Origin: UBA3071 sp965369635
GTDB taxonomy: Bacteria; Chloroflexota; Anaerolineae; UBA3071
Reading direction: 5' to 3'
Assembly (NCBI GenBank): GCA_965369635.1
Contig: CBDURC010000135.1
Location: forward strand, 1 to 8,329
Length of the DNA stretch: 8,329 nt
In this document: positions 5,224 through 8,329 of the stretch, one piece after another
Layout: each line of letters opens with the position of its first letter
Position numbering within the stretch: the stretch's first letter is position 1
Position numbers and translations under genes: made by a program
Notes under the pieces: model-generated
What the model saw: the letters and a program-made list of their open reading frames with translations, nothing else
What the model was told of the DNA's origin: nothing
Database searches by the model: none

Positions 5224-6035
5224 GCATGGATGCGGCTCATCAGCGGCTTCACAGCTAGACTCAGCAGATAGGCAAAGCCCGCGACCAGAATGATGGTTGC
5301 GCCAGAGGTAAGGTTTAGGAAGTAGGAGAGCCACAACCCGGTTGTGGTGAAGAGCACGCCCAGTATGCTGGCTAGCACCATCATCCGCTTCATGTCCCTC
5401 ACGAATTGCCCGCTGATGGCCGCTGGCATCGTCAGCAAGGCGATGACCATGATCAACCCCACCACTCGCATCATCATCACCACCGTGAGTGCGATCAGGC
5501 ACAGCAGCAGCATGTGAATCGCATCTACCGGCACGTTTTCCACGGTGGCAAAGGTCTCGTCGAAGGAGATCGCCAGCAGTTCTTTGTAGAACAGCGCCAC
5601 CAGCGTTATGATGAAAAGATCGAGGGCCAACATCATCAACAGGTCGCCGCTGGGCACGGCCAGGATGCTGCCGAAGAGATAACTCATCAGGTCCGCCTTG
5701 TAGCCCTCCGTTAGGTCCACCAGAATGATGCCCAGGGCCATGCCAATGGCCCACATCACGCCGATGATGGTATCCGCTCGCTGTCGGGTCCTGCGTTGCA
5801 CCGCGCCCATTCCCACTGCTGCCGCCACACTGAAAACGATCGCTCCCAGGACCGGATCGAACTTGAAGAAGTACCCCAGGCCAATGCCACCGTAGGCCGC
5901 GTGGGCGATGCCGCCGCTGACAAAAACGATGCGGTTGATGACGACGAGCGTGCCGATGATGCCGCAGGCGATGCTGACCAGCACACCGGCCAGCAGGGCG
6001 TTGCGCATGAAGCCGAATTGCAGCGCCTCGATCAT
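5208..6035 (-). CDS. znuB: Zinc/manganese ABC transporter permease (ABC-3 family)
   Basis: This is the membrane channel of a metal importer that works with the ATPase and binding lipoprotein encoded just upstream. The 275-residue protein is hydrophobic throughout, with about eight membrane segments (roughly 12-36, 43-58, 62-79, 90-108, 130-150, 172-206 counted as two, 218-240 and 245-262). It shows the ABC-3 pattern SGGIAHAAYGG near residues 40-50 and a cytoplasmic loop FDETFATVENVP (158-169) that should dock on the ATPase. Family length is typically 260-290. Its ATG lies in an ATGA overlap with the ATPase stop codon, indicating translational coupling. Sequence alone does not separate zinc from manganese import; the Zur-like regulator and operator favour zinc. 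Confidence 0.92.
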   Translation of the reverse strand: MIEALQFGFMRNALLAGVLVSIACGIIGTLVVINRIVFVSGGIAHAAYGGIGLGYFFKFDPVLGAIVFSVAAAVGMGAVQRRTRQRADTIIGVMWAIGMALGIILVDLTEGYKADLMSYLFGSILAVPSGDLLMMLALDLFIITLVALFYKELLAISFDETFATVENVPVDAIHMLLLCLIALTVVMMMRVVGLIMVIALLTMPAAISGQFVRDMKRMMVLASILGVLFTTTGLWLSYFLNLTSGATIILVAGFAYLLSLAVKPLMSRIHAKSAG

Positions 6036-6853
6036 TGCCGCACCTCCTCCACTTGCGGTGAGCCCGGTCGAACCACGGTGTGTTCTTGGAAGACGCGGTG
6101 GGGGACACCGTGAGCAATCAGGTCAATGGGGCACTGATACGCAGCCTCCAGCATGTCCGGTGTGAGTTGCCTTTCGTCATGGTAGAACAGCCAGCGGTTG
6201 AGGCAGCCTACTGTCTTCACGTACGTGGACACAGCGCTCACATCGTGCGAGACCATCAAGATGGTGACATGGTCGTTCAGGCGGCCCAGCAGTTCGTAGA
6301 TGCTGGTGCTCACCAGGGGGTCAACGCTGGCCATAGGCTCATCCAGGAGCAGGATCTTGGGCTCCGTGGCCAGCGCGCGGGCAATGTAGACTCGCTGCCG
6401 CTGCCCGCCTGAAAGCACACCGATGGGCTGGTGGCGCAGGTTCAGCATCTCCACGCTGCGCAATGCCCCCGCAACGACGTCGTTGTCCTCAGCCGTGTAG
6501 CGCTGCAGCAGACCCCGCTTCGCCAGTCGCCCCATCCGGACGACGTCCCACACGGTGATGGGGAAGTCGCGATCAAAATCGACCGACTGCGGTACATACC
6601 CAATGTGCCTCCGCCCTTCCTTGACGCTCCTGCCCATAATGTGCACCTGGCCCCGCATGGGCGGGAGCAGCCCCAGCAGCACCTTGAGCAGCGTCGTCTT
6701 GCCGCCCCCATTCGGGCCGATCAGCCCGATGAAGTCCAGTTCCCTGACGGTGAGGGTGACGTCTTCCAGTACGGCTTCATGCTCGTACCCTGCCCAGAGG
6801 TGCTGGACGGAAATCACCTCTCGTGCCGTCTCTGTCGTTTCCTTGCGATGCAT
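6032..6853 (-). CDS. znuC: Zinc/manganese ABC transporter ATP-binding protein
   Basis: This is the ATPase that powers metal import, on the inner face of the membrane. The 273-residue protein has all nucleotide-binding motifs: Walker A GPNGGGKTT (46-54), Q-loop Gln89 in GYVPQS, signature LSGGQRQR (147-154), Walker B ILLLDEP (167-173, catalytic Glu172) and H-loop His203 in MVSHD. The tail, with CPIDLIAHGVPHRVF (241-255), matches my memory of ZnuC-type ATPases in thermophiles and related bacteria. The start at ATG 6853 follows a GGGGAGAGG stretch and lies 11 bases after the binding-protein stop. The 3' end overlaps the permease start by four bases. No key residue is missing. Confidence 0.95.
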   Translation of the reverse strand: MHRKETTETAREVISVQHLWAGYEHEAVLEDVTLTVRELDFIGLIGPNGGGKTTLLKVLLGLLPPMRGQVHIMGRSVKEGRRHIGYVPQSVDFDRDFPITVWDVVRMGRLAKRGLLQRYTAEDNDVVAGALRSVEMLNLRHQPIGVLSGGQRQRVYIARALATEPKILLLDEPMASVDPLVSTSIYELLGRLNDHVTILMVSHDVSAVSTYVKTVGCLNRWLFYHDERQLTPDMLEAAYQCPIDLIAHGVPHRVFQEHTVVRPGSPQVEEVRQ

Positions 6854-6864
6854 TTCCTCTCCCC

Positions 6865-7809
6865 TTACTTGCCTAGCACTCCCGCGAACGTATCGGCAAC
6901 CCGGCGCAGGTTGTCCAACCAGTCGGGCTCCAAGGGGCTGATGAGCAATACCTCGCCGCCGATCTCCTTGGCGATGGTCTCCGCAGCCCTGGTGCTGAAC
7001 TCTGGCTGCGCGAAGATCACCCTGATCTCCTCTCCCCGGGCACCCTCAATGAGCGCCGCCATCTCTGCCGCGCTGGGCTCCTGCCCGCCAATCTCCACGG
7101 GAATCATCTCCAAGCCGAAATCGCGGGCAAAGTAGCCCCACGCTGGATGGAAGACCATGAATTTGCGGCTGTCCAGTTCCTCTAACGTTTCTCGAATGGC
7201 ATCGTCCAGCGCCTCAATGTCCGCCAGGAAGCCTTCCAGGTTTGACTGGTACGCATCTTGGTGCGCGGGGTCGAGCTGCGCCAGTGCCTCGTAGATCGTT
7301 TGCGACTGGATTCTGACCAGCGAAGGCGAAAGCCAGATGTGTGGGTCGGGGTTTTCGGGCTCGCCCTCATGGCCTTCCTCTCCTCCACCTTCCTCCCCGT
7401 GCTGGTGTGCGGTCATCGGCATCCGCTCGATCCCCTCTGTAGTGTCTACCATCAGCATCTCGCTGTTGACCGAGGCGATCTTATCGAGCCAGGCGCTCTC
7501 GAAGGGCACTCCGATGCTGACGTAGGCGGCTGCCTGGCTCAGCGCCTGGAACTGCTCCGGCTTGGGTTCGTAGGTCGCCGGACTGGCCCCGGGCTCCACC
7601 ATCACATTCACGGTCACATGCTCGCCGCCGATGCGTTCCAGTAGGTACTTCTGCGGAACGATGCTCACGGTGATATGCAGCAGGTCGGTAGGCTCAGGCG
7701 CAGCGCTCTGACCGCATCCAGCCAGCAGCGTCGTGGTGAATAGCAAGGCCACAGCTATTATGATGGGCCATCGATCCAGATGTGCGGGTCGTTCGTTGTT
7801 GACAGGCAT
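6865..7809 (-). CDS. znuA: Zinc-type metal-binding lipoprotein of the ABC importer
   Basis: This is the extracytoplasmic solute-binding protein that delivers metal ions to the permease. It has 314 residues from ATG at 7809, chosen because GGTGA lies six bases upstream; GTG at 7815 would add two residues. A signal segment (about 17-31) ends in the lipobox LAGC, so Cys32 should be lipidated. Family motifs: EPGASPATYEPKPEQ (72-86), DPHIWLSP (155-162, ligand His157), FHPAWGYFARDFGL (220-233, ligand His221) and AQPEFSTR (267-274). A short acidic, histidine-bearing loop (about 133-152, His135, His137, His147) stands where ZnuA proteins have their His-rich loop. Alanine 78 replaces the histidine usual in the PHTYEP motif. 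The gene lies between the regulator and ATPase genes. Confidence 0.92.
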   Translation of the reverse strand: MPVNNERPAHLDRWPIIIAVALLFTTTLLAGCGQSAAPEPTDLLHITVSIVPQKYLLERIGGEHVTVNVMVEPGASPATYEPKPEQFQALSQAAAYVSIGVPFESAWLDKIASVNSEMLMVDTTEGIERMPMTAHQHGEEGGGEEGHEGEPENPDPHIWLSPSLVRIQSQTIYEALAQLDPAHQDAYQSNLEGFLADIEALDDAIRETLEELDSRKFMVFHPAWGYFARDFGLEMIPVEIGGQEPSAAEMAALIEGARGEEIRVIFAQPEFSTRAAETIAKEIGGEVLLISPLEPDWLDNLRRVADTFAGVLGK

Positions 7810-7815
7810 CTTCAC

Positions 7816-7820
7816 TCACC
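7816..7820 (-). promoter_or_regulatory. Ribosome-binding site choosing the znuA ATG
   Basis: GGTGA on the minus strand lies six bases before ATG at 7809-7807 and touches the alternative GTG at 7815. The spacing favours the ATG. Confidence 0.55.
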
Positions 7821-7832
7821 GTCAGAAAAGGT

Positions 7833-8258
7833 CTATCCTTCTGTCTCTTGGCAATGGGGACAGAGGCCGAGCAGTTGCAGCAGGTGATCGTCCACGCGAT
7901 AGCCCGTCCTCGCTTCGACACGCTCGATCAGCGCATGGAGGTCGTTGTGGCCGGTGAATTCCACTGCCCGGTCGCAGTTTCGGCAGATCAGCGCGTGGCG
8001 ATGGCCTACCGAGGTTGGCAGATAGCCGTGGCAGCCATCTTCACGGTGAACGCGACGTACCAGGCTCAACTCCGACAGCAGGTTCAGCGTGCGATAGACG
8101 GTGACCAGCCCCAGCTTGCGGTGCACCGTCTGCGCCTGCTCCAGGATCTCTTGCGGCAACAGGGGAGCATCTGCGTTCATCAGCACCGCCATCACTGCCC
8201 GCCGCGGCGCGGTGATGCGGCAACCGGCACCGGCAAGGCGCTGTTCCCATTCGGTCAT
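7833..8258 (-). CDS. zur: Fur-family metal regulator, probably Zur
   Basis: The product is a 141-residue dimeric repressor of the Fur family. The N-terminal winged helix covers about residues 1-80, with the recognition-helix region LVTVYRTLNLLSEL (51-64). The C-terminal half shows the structural zinc site, Cys92/Cys95 (CRNC) and Cys133/Cys136 (CPHC). His86, His88 and His125 are positioned for a second metal site. The usual HHHH run before the first CxxC is reduced to GHRHALIC. An unusual GCHGY (Cys76, His78) could supply other ligands. ATG at 8258 is supported by AAGGGG upstream. It is the first gene of the metal operon, with znuA 17 bases downstream, and a 7-1-7 palindrome sits at its expected transcription start, so it probably represses itself and the transporter when zinc is plentiful. 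Fur-, Mur- or PerR-like specificity is less likely but cannot be excluded. Confidence 0.85.
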   Translation of the reverse strand: MTEWEQRLAGAGCRITAPRRAVMAVLMNADAPLLPQEILEQAQTVHRKLGLVTVYRTLNLLSELSLVRRVHREDGCHGYLPTSVGHRHALICRNCDRAVEFTGHNDLHALIERVEARTGYRVDDHLLQLLGLCPHCQETEG

Positions 8259-8271
8259 TGCGGCCCCTTAA

Positions 8272-8286
8272 TGAAAAGGCTTTTCA
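8272..8286. promoter_or_regulatory. Zur/Fur-type operator (7-1-7 palindrome)
   Basis: TGAAAAG-G-CTTTTCA is a perfect 7-1-7 inverted repeat, the architecture of Fur-family boxes. It resembles actinobacterial Zur boxes (TGAAAAT-N-ATTTTCA, from memory) more than the iron box (TGATAAT-N-ATTATCA). It starts about where transcription should begin and lies 13 bases upstream of the regulator ATG, so binding would block transcription of the whole operon. Confidence 0.75.
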
Positions 8287-8289
8287 GTA

Positions 8290-8313
8290 AGCATCATAAT
8301 GCTGATCCGCATT
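8290..8313. promoter_or_regulatory. Second palindromic sites within the promoter
   Basis: AGCAT-N4-ATGCT (8290-8303) covers the -10 box, and AATGC-N6-GCATT (8298-8313) fills the spacer between the two promoter boxes. They share the central AATGCT and so are mutually overlapping. They may be additional regulator contacts or chance symmetry. Confidence 0.35.
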
Positions 8314-8321
8314 CTTGTCAA
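8293..8321 (-). promoter_or_regulatory. Sigma-70-type promoter of the zur-znuACB operon
   Basis: On the minus strand a perfect TTGACA (8321-8316) is followed after exactly 17 bases by TATGAT (8298-8293), five of six consensus bases. Transcription should start near 8286, at the edge of the 7-1-7 operator, leaving a short leader of about 28 bases before the regulator ATG. Confidence 0.85.
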
Positions 8322-8329
8322 GTGCTCGT

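Noticed and set aside
5161..6117. 318-codon open frame on the minus strand overlapping the permease
   Set aside because: It is a shifted frame of the znuB gene, rich in Arg, Gly and His with no membrane segments, and ignores the ATGA coupling with znuC.

Overview
The window reads as chromosomal DNA from a moderately GC-rich bacterium. Coding regions are clearly richer in G+C than the left end: 4921-4980 is about 72% G+C and 61-120 about 47%. The gene set, the protein style (a DhnA-type class I aldolase, a DUF362 protein, a cysteine-rich Fur protein with a GCHGY motif) and several short palindromic or heptameric repeats would fit a member of the Chloroflexota. That placement is an impression, not a demonstrated assignment.

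Layout. 1-800: repeat-rich DNA without an intact gene. It holds a possible decayed reading frame (174-578, minus) and the N-terminal stub of a REP-associated (RAYT/Y1-type) transposase (582-782, minus), with a REP-like hairpin carrying a GTAG tag just upstream of it. 828-4045: three minus-strand genes, in transcription order a DUF362 protein, a class I fructose-bisphosphate aldolase and exonuclease III. The gaps between them carry palindromes and a heptanucleotide tandem repeat. 4046-4304: a divergent control region with one good promoter for the DUF362 gene and one for proC, plus a hairpin-rich proC leader. 4305-5180: proC on the plus strand. 5180-5223: a probable terminator between convergent genes. 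5208-8258: a minus-strand metal-uptake operon in the order Fur/Zur regulator, solute-binding lipoprotein, ATPase, permease. 8259-8329: its promoter and operator.

The best understood unit is the metal operon. A near-ideal promoter (TTGACA, 17 bp, TATGAT) is followed at the expected start point by a perfect 7-1-7 palindrome (TGAAAAG-N-CTTTTCA). This closely resembles actinobacterial Zur boxes, so the regulator probably represses its own operon when zinc is sufficient. The genes are tightly packed (17 bp, 11 bp and a 4-bp ATGA overlap). Two features depart from textbook members: the binding protein has alanine where ZnuA has its first zinc-binding histidine, and the regulator lacks two of the usual sensory-site histidines. 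ProC makes proline, the aldolase serves glycolysis or gluconeogenesis, and exonuclease III repairs abasic sites in DNA. These three share no evident pathway.

I found no CRISPR array, rRNA, tRNA, prophage or clearly new multi-gene system. The items most worth following are the Zur-type operator, the altered metal ligands, the RAYT stub with its REP hairpin, the repeat-like insertion inside the exonuclease gene, the proC leader and the heptamer array.
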